A DNA stretch of 64,000 nt from Actinoplanes flavus (GCF_017592555.1 NZ_JAGFNS010000004.1:62001-126000); one strand, 5' to 3'. Shown: positions 32,377 through 41,423, counted from the first letter of the stretch. A program made the numbers and translations. The notes: generated by a model not told the origin, from the letters alone.

Positions 32377-32476
32377 ATTGCCCAGTGGTGCCGGGGATTG
32401 CCCAGTGGCGACGGGGATTGCTCAGTGGCGACGGGCGTTATTCAGTGGCGCCGGCCATCACCCAGCGGCCTCGGCC
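32377..32476. repeat. 20-base tandem repeat running into the GGDEF gene
   Basis: Five 20-base units start at 32377, 32397, 32417, 32437 and 32457, with consensus ATTGCCCAGTGGCGACGGGG. The first two differ at 2 bases and the last is most diverged. Units 4 and 5 encode the last dozen codons and the stop of the GGDEF protein on the other strand. Confidence 0.7.
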
Positions 32477-33850
32477 CAGCTTCTTCGCCTCGTACATGGC
32501 CATGTCGGCGTTGCGCAGCACGTCGTGGTCGTCGGCCGTGTCGTCCGGGCCGTATGCCGCAATACCGACGCTGACACCGATGTCCAGGGTCTCGTCGCGG
32601 AACGGGATCGGCTGGGACACGTAGACGAGCACCCGCTCGGCCAGGCGGATCGCCTCGGCCTCCGGCAGGTTCGGGCAGAACAGCACGAACTCGTCGCCGC
32701 CTAGGCGGACCACCAGGTCGGTGGACCGTACGGCGGCCGACAGCCGCTCCGCGACCGTGGCCAGAACCATGTCACCCGCCTCGTGGCCGTGGCTGTCGTT
32801 GACCTCCTTGAACCCATCCAGGTCCAGGTAGAGCACGGCGACCGGCCCGGACCGCCGTTCCAGTTCGTCGGTGAGCACCGCCCGGTTGGCCAGCCCGGTG
32901 AGCGTGTCGTGGCGAGCCTGGTAGGCGAGCAGCGCCTGCGCCTTCTCCTGTTCGCGGACCGCGATGGTGAACCGGGTCAGCACGAACCCGGTGCAGATTG
33001 TGGCGGCGATCAGCCCGGCGACCGCGTTGCCCTGGAAGATCGACAGCACCGGCGTGGCCAGCAGCGCCAGGCCGAGGAACACCACCCGGGCCGGATGCAG
33101 CAGCCGGACCCTGTGCCCGGGGCTGGTCAGTTCGGCCCGGTTCTCGTGCAGGCAGGCTGCGATGATCATGGCGTTGCCCAGCAGGATGAGCGGGCCGATC
33201 CGGGACACGAGCGCGTAGTCCAGGAACAGTGGCAGCACGTTGTAGGCCACGTCGATCGTCAGGTACAGGCCGACGGCGCCGACCATGAGGCGGGTCGGCG
33301 CACCCCGGTCGCCGGGGGACAGGGCGATGAACAGCACCGCGGCCAGCAACACCACGCTGGCGACCGGGTAGAGCGGCGGCACGATCGTCTCGGCGAGACC
33401 GAGACCGGAATCGAGGTACGGCAGGATCAGGTACTGCCAGCTCGCCAGGGCGGCGGCCGCCGTCAGGGTGAGGCCGTCCAGGACGGCGCCGCGCAGATTG
33501 TTCGGGGCGCGACGGCGGGCCATCATCGTCAGGGCCACCGCGAGCACCGGATATCCGGCCAGCCAGAACGCGTCGGCCACCCCTACCGGGGGAACGGCGC
33601 CCAGGTAGTAGTAGACCAGTTCGATGATGTCGCCGGTCAGCCACAGCGCCGGCGCGGCGGCGGCCAGCTGCCACGGCCGGCGGTCCGGGCCGGGCGGGAT
33701 CCGGCGTACGGCCAGCCAGGCCATCGTGCACAGGGTCAGGTAGGTGATCACGTACAGGACGTTGCCGACCGTGGTGTCCCACGTCAGCATCAGACCGGCG
33801 ACCGCCGCGATCGCGCCGCCCAGGAAGATCCGGATGCTGCTGGTGGTCAT
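32438..33850 (-). CDS. Membrane GGDEF diguanylate cyclase
   Basis: 470 residues from ATG 33850. The first 300 residues contain about nine or ten membrane segments forming a sensor region. The cytoplasmic GGDEF domain (about 308-465) has 'RHDTLTGLANR', 'LYLDLDGFKEVNDSHGHEAGD' in blocks, and an intact 'GGDEF' near 381-385. The inhibitory RxxD site ('RSTD') lies five residues before it, so both catalysis and product feedback look possible. It makes c-di-GMP from two GTP. It is divergent from the LuxR/ATPase regulator at 33925. Its last codons come from a 20-base tandem repeat, so the natural C-terminus may have been replaced. An EAL enzyme is encoded at 5933-7066. Confidence 0.92.
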   Translation of the reverse strand: MTTSSIRIFLGGAIAAVAGLMLTWDTTVGNVLYVITYLTLCTMAWLAVRRIPPGPDRRPWQLAAAAPALWLTGDIIELVYYYLGAVPPVGVADAFWLAGYPVLAVALTMMARRRAPNNLRGAVLDGLTLTAAAALASWQYLILPYLDSGLGLAETIVPPLYPVASVVLLAAVLFIALSPGDRGAPTRLMVGAVGLYLTIDVAYNVLPLFLDYALVSRIGPLILLGNAMIIAACLHENRAELTSPGHRVRLLHPARVVFLGLALLATPVLSIFQGNAVAGLIAATICTGFVLTRFTIAVREQEKAQALLAYQARHDTLTGLANRAVLTDELERRSGPVAVLYLDLDGFKEVNDSHGHEAGDMVLATVAERLSAAVRSTDLVVRLGGDEFVLFCPNLPEAEAIRLAERVLVYVSQPIPFRDETLDIGVSVGIAAYGPDDTADDHDVLRNADMAMYEAKKLGRGRWVMAGATE

Positions 33851-33880
33851 GGGCAGACAGTCGGCGGGCGGCGGCTGGAT

Positions 33881-33896
33881 CTGTGGGAAACCAGAG
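33881..33896. promoter_or_regulatory. Candidate LuxR-type palindrome in the GGDEF/regulator gap
   Basis: CTGTGG-GAAA-CCAGAG is an imperfect palindrome with one mismatched pair in each six-base arm. Its centre resembles the sites at 36376-36389 and 41411-41423. It could be a site for the regulator encoded at 33925. Confidence 0.4.
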
Positions 33897-33924
33897 TGAC
33901 GTACAGCACCGGTAGAGTCGCGCT

Positions 33925-36288
33925 GTGACGGTCGTGGTCGGTGTGGACGGCGCGGGCCGTACCCATCGGCTCCGTGTGCTGGCCGCGGCGGTGACCGGAT
34001 CGGTGTGGTTCACCGGCGGAGTGACCGCCGCGCTCGAGGACGCGCCGCTGGTGGTGGTCGACGACGCTCACCGGCTGGATTCCGTCGTCCTCCGAGAACT
34101 GGCCACGCTGTGCCGGGCGGGGGTGCCGATGGCGATTTCCCGGCGGCCCACGATCGACCGGCCGGAACTGGCCGGCCTCGACGAGGCCGCCTCCGTCGGC
34201 GGTGTGGAGGTGCTCGGCCCGCTGGATGCCGGCGCGGTGGCCCGGCTGGTGGCCACGGTGACCGGGCAGCCAGTGTCGCCCGAGGTGGCGGCCGCCGTGC
34301 ACGAGGCCTCCGGCGGGATTCCGGCGGTCGTGGTCGCGATCGCCACGGCACCGCCGGGTCCCGGTGGCGATGGACAGCCCCGCGAGGCCGGGGAGGTGGC
34401 GCCCGCGCTGCTGGCCCGGGTGCAGCGGCGGTTCGCCCTGCTCGGTGACGCGACGGTCACCGTGGCACGGGTGCTGGCGCTGCGGCTGGATCTCGGCGAC
34501 CCGGTGCTCGCCGCCGCCTGCCGACTCGATCTGACCGTGCTGGCCACCGCGTTGCGGACACTGCGCGACGAGGGTTTGCTCCTGCCGTCCGAGCGGATGA
34601 TCCCGGCGGTGGCCGAGGCAGTGCTCGCCGAACTGCCCGGGGCGGAGCGGCGCCGGATCCACGACGCGGTGGCCGGCGCGCTGCTGGCGGCCGGCGCCGA
34701 TCCGGTCGCTGCGGCCGGTCAATTGCGCGCGGCGCGGGCGGCGACCCCGGCCGCGGCGACCGTCTACCGGGCGGCGGGGGAGCGGCTACGGTTCACCGAT
34801 CCGGCGGCGGCGCTCGGCTGGTTCGACGACGCGGCCGACGCCGGAGCCGGGCCCGCGGAGCTGGCGGCCGGCCGGGCCGAGGCGAGCGCGCTGCTCGGCC
34901 TGCCGGTCGACGTCGACCAGCTCACTCTCACGACATCCCGGGAGAAGCTGATCGCCGGGGCGGTGGCCGCGCAGGAAGGCCGGGCAGCGCGGTCCGCCGA
35001 GCTGCTGCTCGCCGCCGGCGGCCCGGGGCCGATTCTCGCGGTGCCCGCGCTGGTCGCCCTCGGCCGCCCGATTCCGGCCACGTCGGTTTCCCCGACATCG
35101 GCCGCGCCGGGCATTCAGGAAGGGGCCGTGACCGGTTCTCCGGCAGGGGCCGTGACCGGCCTCCCGGTGCCGGCCGGGCTGGTTCGGCTTGCTGAAGGTG
35201 TGCTGGCCGCCGCGGATCCGGAGCGGGCGTTGCCGCTGCTCATCGAGGCCGCCGAGGCGATCGAACGCGGGTCGCCGCAGATGGTGCTGCCGGACACGCC
35301 GCATGCGATCGCCGCCGTGGTGGCCGTCGCCGCCGGGGACGCCGCTTCCGCCGAGCATCTGCTCACCCGGGCGCGGGCGGCCCGGGTCGGTGGCCCGGCG
35401 GCCGACGAGCGGCACCGGCTGCTGCTGGCCTGGGCCCGGATGCGGGCGGGCCGCTACGACACCGCCCTGCACGAGCTGCGGTTTCCGCCGGGCGCCGAAC
35501 CGCCCGGCCGGGACCGGTTGCTGCGGGCCGCGCTGGCCGCCGGGATCGCCCGGCGGCGCGGCGACATCGCCGGACTGCGGGACGCGTGGACCGGGATCGA
35601 GCCGCTGCTGGCCCGTCGTACCGTCGATCTCTGGCAGCTGGAGCCCCTCGAAGAGCTGGTGGTGGCCGCGGCCCGGCTCCGCAGGCTCGGCCGGGTCGCC
35701 CCGGTGATGGCCCTGCTCGACGACATCGTCACCGGCCTGGGCCGGCCGGCCGCCTGGTCGGTGGCCCTGGACTGGTTGCGCCTGCAGACCGCGATCGTCA
35801 CCGAGGACGTCGACGCCGCCGCCGAGACGGCCGCGAGGATGACCGCGGCCGGCGGGGCCCGCCCGCGGGCGCAGTGCGTGGCGGCCCGGCGCTGGGCCGA
35901 GGTGCTGGCGGGAACCGTGGACACCGACGAGGTTCTGGCCGCCACCGACGATCTGCACGCCGCTGAGCTGCCGTGGGAGGCGTCCCGGCTGGCCGGGCAG
36001 GCCGCCATCCGGACCGGCGACGCGGGAGCCGCGCGGCGTCTGCTGGAGCGGGCCCGGGAGCTGTCCGAACCGGAGGCGGACGGCCCCGGCGGTGGTGGCG
36101 GACTGTCCGAACGCGAGGTCACCGTGGCGCGTCTCGTCCTGGCCGGGAGCACGCACCGTGAGATAGGCGCTCAGCTATACATCGCGCCGAAGACCGTCGA
36201 GCACCACGTGGCACGGATCCGCGGCAAGCTCGGCGCGAACACCCGGGCCGAGCTGCTGGCCATGCTCCGCGAGATGCTGGACGGCTAG
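33925..36288 (+). CDS. Large ATPase/LuxR-type regulator, IniR-like by position
   Basis: 787 residues with GTG start 33925. A P-loop-like motif opens the protein ('GVDGAGRTH', residues 6-14) but has arginine where lysine is usual; a Walker B 'LVVVDDAH' lies near 50. A long helical middle (about 230-700) resembles TPR-type arrays of MalT/LAL regulators. The C-terminal LuxR helix-turn-helix (about 722-785) reads 'LSEREVTVARLVLAGSTHREIGAQLYIAPKTVEHHVARIRGKLG' in blocks. In mycobacteria a regulator of this class, IniR, is encoded next to iniBAC and activates it. The same order here, immediately before the iniB-like gene, makes that the best guess. The degenerate P-loop may change nucleotide use. 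Confidence 0.82.
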   Translation: MTVVVGVDGAGRTHRLRVLAAAVTGSVWFTGGVTAALEDAPLVVVDDAHRLDSVVLRELATLCRAGVPMAISRRPTIDRPELAGLDEAASVGGVEVLGPLDAGAVARLVATVTGQPVSPEVAAAVHEASGGIPAVVVAIATAPPGPGGDGQPREAGEVAPALLARVQRRFALLGDATVTVARVLALRLDLGDPVLAAACRLDLTVLATALRTLRDEGLLLPSERMIPAVAEAVLAELPGAERRRIHDAVAGALLAAGADPVAAAGQLRAARAATPAAATVYRAAGERLRFTDPAAALGWFDDAADAGAGPAELAAGRAEASALLGLPVDVDQLTLTTSREKLIAGAVAAQEGRAARSAELLLAAGGPGPILAVPALVALGRPIPATSVSPTSAAPGIQEGAVTGSPAGAVTGLPVPAGLVRLAEGVLAAADPERALPLLIEAAEAIERGSPQMVLPDTPHAIAAVVAVAAGDAASAEHLLTRARAARVGGPAADERHRLLLAWARMRAGRYDTALHELRFPPGAEPPGRDRLLRAALAAGIARRRGDIAGLRDAWTGIEPLLARRTVDLWQLEPLEELVVAAARLRRLGRVAPVMALLDDIVTGLGRPAAWSVALDWLRLQTAIVTEDVDAAAETAARMTAAGGARPRAQCVAARRWAEVLAGTVDTDEVLAATDDLHAAELPWEASRLAGQAAIRTGDAGAARRLLERARELSEPEADGPGGGGGLSEREVTVARLVLAGSTHREIGAQLYIAPKTVEHHVARIRGKLGANTRAELLAMLREMLDG

Positions 36289-36375
36289 GCAGCGCCCGTT
36301 TGCACCGATTCCGCGATCCGTTGGGTTGGATCTCGGACACCACACTGTGGATCCCCTAGCGCACCCCCTATACCA

Positions 36376-36389
36376 CGGGGGACACCCCG
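36376..36389. promoter_or_regulatory. Palindrome before the iniB-like gene
   Basis: CGGGG-GACA-CCCCG lies about 80 bases before the iniB-like start, next to CACCCCCTATACCACG. The block GGGGGACACCCC differs at one base from GGGGGAAACCCC before the Hsp70 gene, so both may bind one regulator. Confidence 0.45.
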
Positions 36390-36470
36390 ATGCCCGGACC
36401 GGGTCACGGGTCGCACGCTGGTGCCGTGCCCGGATGAAGGAACGGGACACACACCGAGCTAGGAGAGATC

Positions 36471-37634
36471 ATGACCGTCAACGCAGCTGAACTCCTCAAG
36501 GACTTCGTCGTCAACCTGCTCACCGACCGTGACTTCGCGGCCCGGTACGCCGAGGACCCGAGCGGCACCCTGACCGCCGAGGGCGTCACCGATGTCGACC
36601 TGTCGGCCGTGGACGTTCCAGCGGTCGTCAACGACGCCGCCACCGAGCCGGGGGTCTCCTCCGAGGCCCGGTCGGCGCTGAGCAACTACTCCGGCGGCGG
36701 TGGCGGCGGCGGGGCACCGGCCCACACGGGCGGCACCCAGTCCGTCGAGCACGTCGTGCAGCACCTCAACTACGTCACCTACGCCACCTACGAGGGCGAC
36801 GAGACGATCACCCAGAATCTCGACCTGTCCGTCACCACGATCACCGACAACAGCCTCGACCTGGACGTGGACGGCAACGTCTTCGGCGACATCGACGCCA
36901 CCAACGTCAGCGCGTCGGGCGACGGCGCGGTGGCCGGCGGCGGCGACGTGAACGCCGCGACCGGTGACGGTGCGGTGGCCGGCGACGAGGTGAACGCCGC
37001 GACCGGTGACGGCGCGGTCGCCACGGTCGGCGACGGTGACGTGAACGCGGCCACCGGCGACGGCTCCACGATCGTCGACGGCGACATCAACTCGGTGAGC
37101 GGCGACGGGGGCCTGCTGATCGACGGCGACAACTTCGGCCAGGCGAACACCGGCGACGGCGCCGTGCAGGCCGGCGACGACATCTCCGGCGCGGTCAACA
37201 CCGGCGTGAACACCGGCATCGTGGCCGACGAGCTCGACGACGCCGTGGTCGGCGACGGCAACCAGACCGCCCAGGTCGACGGTGGCGCCGACGAGTCGGT
37301 CTTCAACTTCGGCGACGGCGACGTCAACAACCTGCCGGACGCCGAGATCGAGGACAGCGCGGTCACCTTCGGCGACGGCAGCGACGCCACCAACCTGTCC
37401 GACGTGACGGCCGACGACGGCTCGGCGATCGCGGTGGGCGGCAACGCCAGCGGCAACAACGAGGACAACGACACCACCGTCACGACCGTCTCCGACGACG
37501 ACACCAGCATCCAGGACAACGACACGAACATCCAGGACAACGACACGAACATCACCGACATCGACACCACCACCGTGACGTCGGACGACGACACGATCGA
37601 GAGCGGCGACGACACCACCGTCGTCGGCGCCTGA
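36471..37634 (+). CDS. iniB: IniB-like repetitive acidic protein
   Basis: 387 residues from ATG 36471 with AGGAGA before it. Residues 1-65 match the IniB N-terminal domain ('ELLKDFVVNLLTDRDFAARYAEDPSGTL'), read in blocks. After a glycine run (about 75-82) the rest is Asp/Gly/Asn/Thr-rich and repetitive: 'GDGAVAGG.DVNAATGDG' type units around 145-230, then acidic 'DNDTNI' repeats at 345-365. Such repeats could form a calcium-binding or beta-solenoid surface structure. There are no cysteines, and no signal peptide is seen. Mycobacterial iniB opens the isoniazid-inducible iniBAC operon, and here too it is followed by two dynamin-like genes. Export and function are unknown. Confidence 0.82.
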   Translation: MTVNAAELLKDFVVNLLTDRDFAARYAEDPSGTLTAEGVTDVDLSAVDVPAVVNDAATEPGVSSEARSALSNYSGGGGGGGAPAHTGGTQSVEHVVQHLNYVTYATYEGDETITQNLDLSVTTITDNSLDLDVDGNVFGDIDATNVSASGDGAVAGGGDVNAATGDGAVAGDEVNAATGDGAVATVGDGDVNAATGDGSTIVDGDINSVSGDGGLLIDGDNFGQANTGDGAVQAGDDISGAVNTGVNTGIVADELDDAVVGDGNQTAQVDGGADESVFNFGDGDVNNLPDAEIEDSAVTFGDGSDATNLSDVTADDGSAIAVGGNASGNNEDNDTTVTTVSDDDTSIQDNDTNIQDNDTNITDIDTTTVTSDDDTIESGDDTTVVGA

Positions 37635-37647
37635 CCCTGGAGGAACC

Positions 37648-39429
37648 GTGGCCGAGGTCGCGAAGGCCGTTGCCCTGATCGATCTGGCGTTGCGCGCCTG
37701 TACGGCGTACGACCGACCCGACGCGGCCACCCGTCTGACCGCCGCCAAGGAGTCCCTGGCCGACCCGGTGCTGCACGTCGTCGTGGCCGGTGAGTTCAAA
37801 CAGGGCAAGAGTTCCCTGGTCAACGCCCTGGTCGGGGCGACCGTCTGCACGGTCGACGACGACGTGGCCACGGCGGTGCCGACCTACGTGCGGCACGGCG
37901 CGAAACCCGAGGCGGCTCTGCTGTACGAGCCGGGCCGCCGCGAGCCGATCCCGGTCGCCGACGTCCGCCGGTACGTGCTGGAGGGCGGCGCCGGCGGCGT
38001 GAACGGTGACCGGGTGTCCGGTGTCGAGGTCCGCATCCCCCGCAAGATCCTGGCCGGTGGCCTGGTCCTGGTGGACACCCCCGGTGTCGGCGGGCTCGGT
38101 TCGCCGCACGCCGCCGCCAGCCTGGCCGCCGTGTCGATGGCCGACGCGGTCCTGTTCGTCACCGGCGCCGCCCAGGAGCTGACCCGCAGCGAGGTCGACT
38201 TCCTGCAACGCGCCCGGTCGCTGTGCCCGGTGGTGGCGTGCGTCGTCACCAAGACCGACTTCTATCCGGCGTGGCGGCGGATCCGTGAACTCAACGAGCG
38301 GCATCTGGCCGCCCACTGCCCGATGCCGCTGATGCCGGTGTCGTCGACGCTGCGCTCGCGGGCGGTGAAGGCCAACGACACCGCTCTCAACGCCGAGTCG
38401 GGCTTCACCCACCTGGTCGCCTTCCTCACCGAGAAGATCGGCGCCTCGGCCGTCGACAAGCTGGCCGGAGAGGCCGCGGCCGAGGTGCTCGCGCTCTGCG
38501 AGCAGCTCGACGGCCGTTTCCAGGCGGAACGGGCGGCGCTCGCCGACCCGGAGGCCGCCGCCCGGGTGGTGCGCGAGCTGACCGGCGTGAAGGAACGCGT
38601 GGAGGCGCTGAAGAGCGCCGCCGCCAAGTGGAACCAGACCCTCAGCGACGGCATCACCGACCTGACCTCCGATGTCGACCACGACCTGCGGGCCCGGGTG
38701 CGGGTGGTGATCGCCGAGGCGGACACCGCCATCGAGGAGGGCGACCCGGCCGACACGTGGGCCGAGATGGAGGCGTGGTTGCAGTCGCGGATGGCCGACG
38801 AGCTGCTGGCCAACTACGAGCTGCTCCGCGATCGGGCCACCGACCTGGGCGTACGGGTGGGCGACCACTTCCACGAGGCGTCCACGATGATCATGCGGAG
38901 GCCGTCGGTGGCCGACCCGACGCCGCTCGCCACGGTCGCCGACTTCCAGCACAAGATCGACCTGGATCGGATGAAGCTCACCAAGCAGGCCATGGTGGCG
39001 CTGAAGAGCGCGTACGGCGGCGCCCTCATGTTCATCATCCTGGGCAGCCTGGTCGGCGTCTCGCTCGGCCCGATCGGCATCGGCATCGGTCTGGTGATGG
39101 GCCACCGCGGCCTGCGCGACGAGAAGAAGCGGCAGGTCCAGAAACGCCGCGCCGAGGCCCGCAACGCGATCCGCCGCTACTGCGACGAGGTCAGCTTCGT
39201 GGCCGGCAAGGACTCCCGGGACACCCTGCGCCGGGTCCAGCGGCAGTTGCGCGACCACTACAGCGGCCTCGCCGAGGAACTCAACAAGGCCAACGCACAG
39301 GCCCTGACCAGCGCCGCCGAGGCCGCCAAACGCACCCAGGCGGACCGGGAGAAACGGCTCAAGGACGTGGACGCCGAACTGGCCCGGATCCAGCAACTGC
39401 GGCAGCGCGCCCAGGCGGTGGCGGCATGA
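37648..39429 (+). CDS. iniA: Dynamin-like GTPase, IniA-like
   Basis: 593 residues with GTG start 37648 (GGAGG five bases before). GTPase motifs: P-loop 'GEFKQGKSS' (48-56), 'TAVPTYV' switch region near 73, 'VDTPGVGG' (G3) near 142, and 'TKTD' (G4) near 204. A long helical neck follows, and a hydrophobic hairpin near 455-485 ('MFIILGSLVGVSLGPIGIGIGLVMG' in blocks) should insert into the membrane. The tail is a coiled coil. Bacterial dynamins of this kind bind and remodel membranes. IniA of Mycobacterium causes GTP-dependent membrane fission and protects against cell-wall drugs. It is followed by IniC-like with a 4-base overlap, and the two probably act together. Confidence 0.88.
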   Translation: MAEVAKAVALIDLALRACTAYDRPDAATRLTAAKESLADPVLHVVVAGEFKQGKSSLVNALVGATVCTVDDDVATAVPTYVRHGAKPEAALLYEPGRREPIPVADVRRYVLEGGAGGVNGDRVSGVEVRIPRKILAGGLVLVDTPGVGGLGSPHAAASLAAVSMADAVLFVTGAAQELTRSEVDFLQRARSLCPVVACVVTKTDFYPAWRRIRELNERHLAAHCPMPLMPVSSTLRSRAVKANDTALNAESGFTHLVAFLTEKIGASAVDKLAGEAAAEVLALCEQLDGRFQAERAALADPEAAARVVRELTGVKERVEALKSAAAKWNQTLSDGITDLTSDVDHDLRARVRVVIAEADTAIEEGDPADTWAEMEAWLQSRMADELLANYELLRDRATDLGVRVGDHFHEASTMIMRRPSVADPTPLATVADFQHKIDLDRMKLTKQAMVALKSAYGGALMFIILGSLVGVSLGPIGIGIGLVMGHRGLRDEKKRQVQKRRAEARNAIRRYCDEVSFVAGKDSRDTLRRVQRQLRDHYSGLAEELNKANAQALTSAAEAAKRTQADREKRLKDVDAELARIQQLRQRAQAVAA

Positions 39430-40904
39430 GCGCGAGCAGCCTCGTCGACCGTACCCGCGCCGTTCTCGACCAGGCGATCGCCACCTACCGCGGCACCGCC
39501 GACGCGGCCCGGCTCGCGGCGATCCGCGACCGGCTCGCCGCCCCGCTGCGGGTGGCCGTCGCCGGCCGCGTCAAAGCCGGCAAGTCCACGCTGCTCAACG
39601 CCCTGATCGGGGAACGGCTGGCGCCGACCGACGCGGGCGAGTGCACCCGCATCGTCACCTGGTACCGGGACGGCCACGCCTACCAGGTGCACGCCGCCCT
39701 CAGGACGGGCCCGGCCCGGCCGCTGCGGTTCACCCGCGACGACGGCGCCATCGACGTCGACCTGGACGGGCTGAGCGCCGCCGACATCGACCGGCTCACC
39801 GTGACCTGGCCGTCGCGGGCGCTGCGCGCCGTCACCCTGATCGACACGCCCGGCATCGGCTCGCTGTCCGAGCAGACCGCCCGGCACACCTGGGAGCTAC
39901 TCGCCCCCGACGACGAGGAGACACCCGCCGACGCGGTCGTCTACCTGCTGCGGCACCTGCATCCGGGCGACGTCGAGTTCCTGCGCGCCTTCCACGACAC
40001 CGAGGTGTCCCGGCCCAGCCCGGTCAACGCGATCGGGGTGCTGTCGCGGGCCGACGAGATCGGGGCCGGCCGTCCCGACTCGATGGCGTCGGCCCGGCGG
40101 ATCGCCACCCGGCTCGGCGGCGACACCAATGTGCGCCGGCTGGTGCAGTCCGTCGTACCGGTCGCGGGTCTTCTCGCCGAGACGGCCGTGACGCTCACCG
40201 AGACCGAGGTCTCGCAGCTGCGGAAGATCGCGGCGCAGCCGGTCAAGCAGGCCGAGGAGCTGCTGCTCTCGGCCGACCGCTTCGCGTCGGCCATGCCCGA
40301 GCTGGGTCTGACCTCACTCGAGCGGGAGGCGCTCCTGGCCCGTTTCGGGCTTTATGGGGTACGGCTGACGAGCACCCTGCTGCGCCGGGAGGTGGCGACG
40401 ACCGCGACCGCCCTGGCCCGGGAACTCACCGATCGCAGCGGTCTCACCGAACTCAAGGAGATCATCGGCTCGCTCTTCTACGACCGCGCCGACGTGCTCA
40501 AGAGCCGGTCGGCGCTGCTCGCGCTGGCCGAGATCGTGCGGGACCGCCCCCGGCCGGGCAGCGAGGCGGTGGCCGCCGCGGTCGAGGAGATCATGGCGTC
40601 CGCGCATCCGTTCAACGAGCTGCGGGTGCTGTCCAGCCTGCGGGCCGGATGGATCACCGGGAAACCGGACGCGGTCGCCGACCTGGAACGCCTGATCGGC
40701 GGCTCCGGCAGCACCATCAGCGACCGCCTGCACCTGCCCTCGGACGCTCAGGCCGACGAGCAGACCACCACCGCGCGGGAGGCGCTGGCCCGCTGGCAGC
40801 GCCGTGCCGAGAACCCGCTGACCTCGTACGAGATGACCGTCGCCGCCCGGGTGGCGGTGCGCTCCTGCGAGGGCATGCTGGCCCGGCTGGAGCGGGGACG
40901 ATGA
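39426..40904 (+). CDS. iniC: Dynamin-like GTPase, IniC-like
   Basis: 492 residues from ATG 39426, overlapping the iniA-like stop (ATGA). GTPase motifs: P-loop 'GRVKAGKST' (47-55), 'GECTRIVTWY' switch near 72, 'LIDTPGIGS' (G3) near 140, and 'LSRADE' in the G4 position near 205, a variant of NKxD. The rest is helical and there is no clear membrane hairpin, unlike its neighbour, as in mycobacterial IniC. It likely forms a hetero-oligomer with the IniA-like protein on the membrane. Confidence 0.87.
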   Translation: MSASSLVDRTRAVLDQAIATYRGTADAARLAAIRDRLAAPLRVAVAGRVKAGKSTLLNALIGERLAPTDAGECTRIVTWYRDGHAYQVHAALRTGPARPLRFTRDDGAIDVDLDGLSAADIDRLTVTWPSRALRAVTLIDTPGIGSLSEQTARHTWELLAPDDEETPADAVVYLLRHLHPGDVEFLRAFHDTEVSRPSPVNAIGVLSRADEIGAGRPDSMASARRIATRLGGDTNVRRLVQSVVPVAGLLAETAVTLTETEVSQLRKIAAQPVKQAEELLLSADRFASAMPELGLTSLEREALLARFGLYGVRLTSTLLRREVATTATALARELTDRSGLTELKEIIGSLFYDRADVLKSRSALLALAEIVRDRPRPGSEAVAAAVEEIMASAHPFNELRVLSSLRAGWITGKPDAVADLERLIGGSGSTISDRLHLPSDAQADEQTTTAREALARWQRRAENPLTSYEMTVAARVAVRSCEGMLARLERGR

Positions 40905-40909
40905 GCCGC

Positions 40910-41374
40910 TCAGAGAATGTCGTCGGCGTCGTCGTCCAGCTCGTCCGGCAGGTCGTCGATCTCCGGCCAGTCGACCGTCAGGTCCGGGCCGATCTCCGCA
41001 CCGGTCTCCTCGCCGCCGGTCTCCGGCACCGCGTCGGCGACCGGGCTCTCCACGTCGAACAGGTCCGGCTGGTCCACCTCGACGGCGTCGGCGCCCGTAC
41101 CGAAATCGAGGTCCGTCTCGCCGATCTCCGGCTCCGCCTCGGTCGGGGCGGTCGTCAGCAGCTCCAGCCAGCCGAGCTCACCGGCAGTCTCCGCGCCGAC
41201 CACGCTGTGGGCGCCCACGAACGGCGCCAGATGCTCGGCGACCTCGACGGGAGCGGTGTCCGCGTAACTGACCACCGCTTCGGCGACCAGGTCCTCCGGC
41301 AGCTCGCGCAGGAAGTCGCCGGGGGCGCTGCCCAGGCCGGCGAGCCCGGCGAACACATCACGGAGGGGTTCCAT
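40910..41374 (-). CDS. Acidic protein of unknown function in the ini region
   Basis: 154 residues from ATG 41374. The first 75 residues are helical ('LRDVFAGLAGLGSAPGDFLRELPEDLV' in blocks), and the rest is a strongly acidic, low-complexity tail ending 'DELDDDADDIL'. It has no signal peptide, membrane segment or recognised domain. It is transcribed opposite to the ini-like operon, ending six bases from the iniC-like stop, and divergent from the Hsp70 gene at 41469. The palindrome at 41411-41423 could therefore control both. Its location suggests a role in the same system. Confidence 0.6.
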   Translation of the reverse strand: MEPLRDVFAGLAGLGSAPGDFLRELPEDLVAEAVVSYADTAPVEVAEHLAPFVGAHSVVGAETAGELGWLELLTTAPTEAEPEIGETDLDFGTGADAVEVDQPDLFDVESPVADAVPETGGEETGAEIGPDLTVDWPEIDDLPDELDDDADDIL

Positions 41375-41410
41375 GCCTCCACCTTATGAGCGCCGCGCGC
41401 CCGCCTGCCT

Positions 41411-41423
41411 GGGGGAAACCCCC
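41411..41423. promoter_or_regulatory. Palindrome before the Hsp70 gene
   Basis: GGGGG-AAA-CCCCC is a perfect palindrome in the 94-base gap between the acidic-protein gene and the divergent Hsp70 gene. CTGGGGGAAACCCCCAC resembles known LuxR/PimM-type operators (CTxGGGA..TCCCxAG) and the site at 36376. Confidence 0.5.

Noticed and set aside
31791..32704. Several open frames of 110-300 codons across the minisatellite
   Set aside because: They read the same 17-base repeat in different frames and lack start signals; the minus-strand GGDEF gene explains the part beyond 32438.
37648..40904. Dynamin pair as an anti-phage system
   Set aside because: Bacterial dynamins can be defence proteins, but the iniB-like gene before them and the regulator type fit the iniBAC envelope-stress operon better; no other defence gene is nearby.
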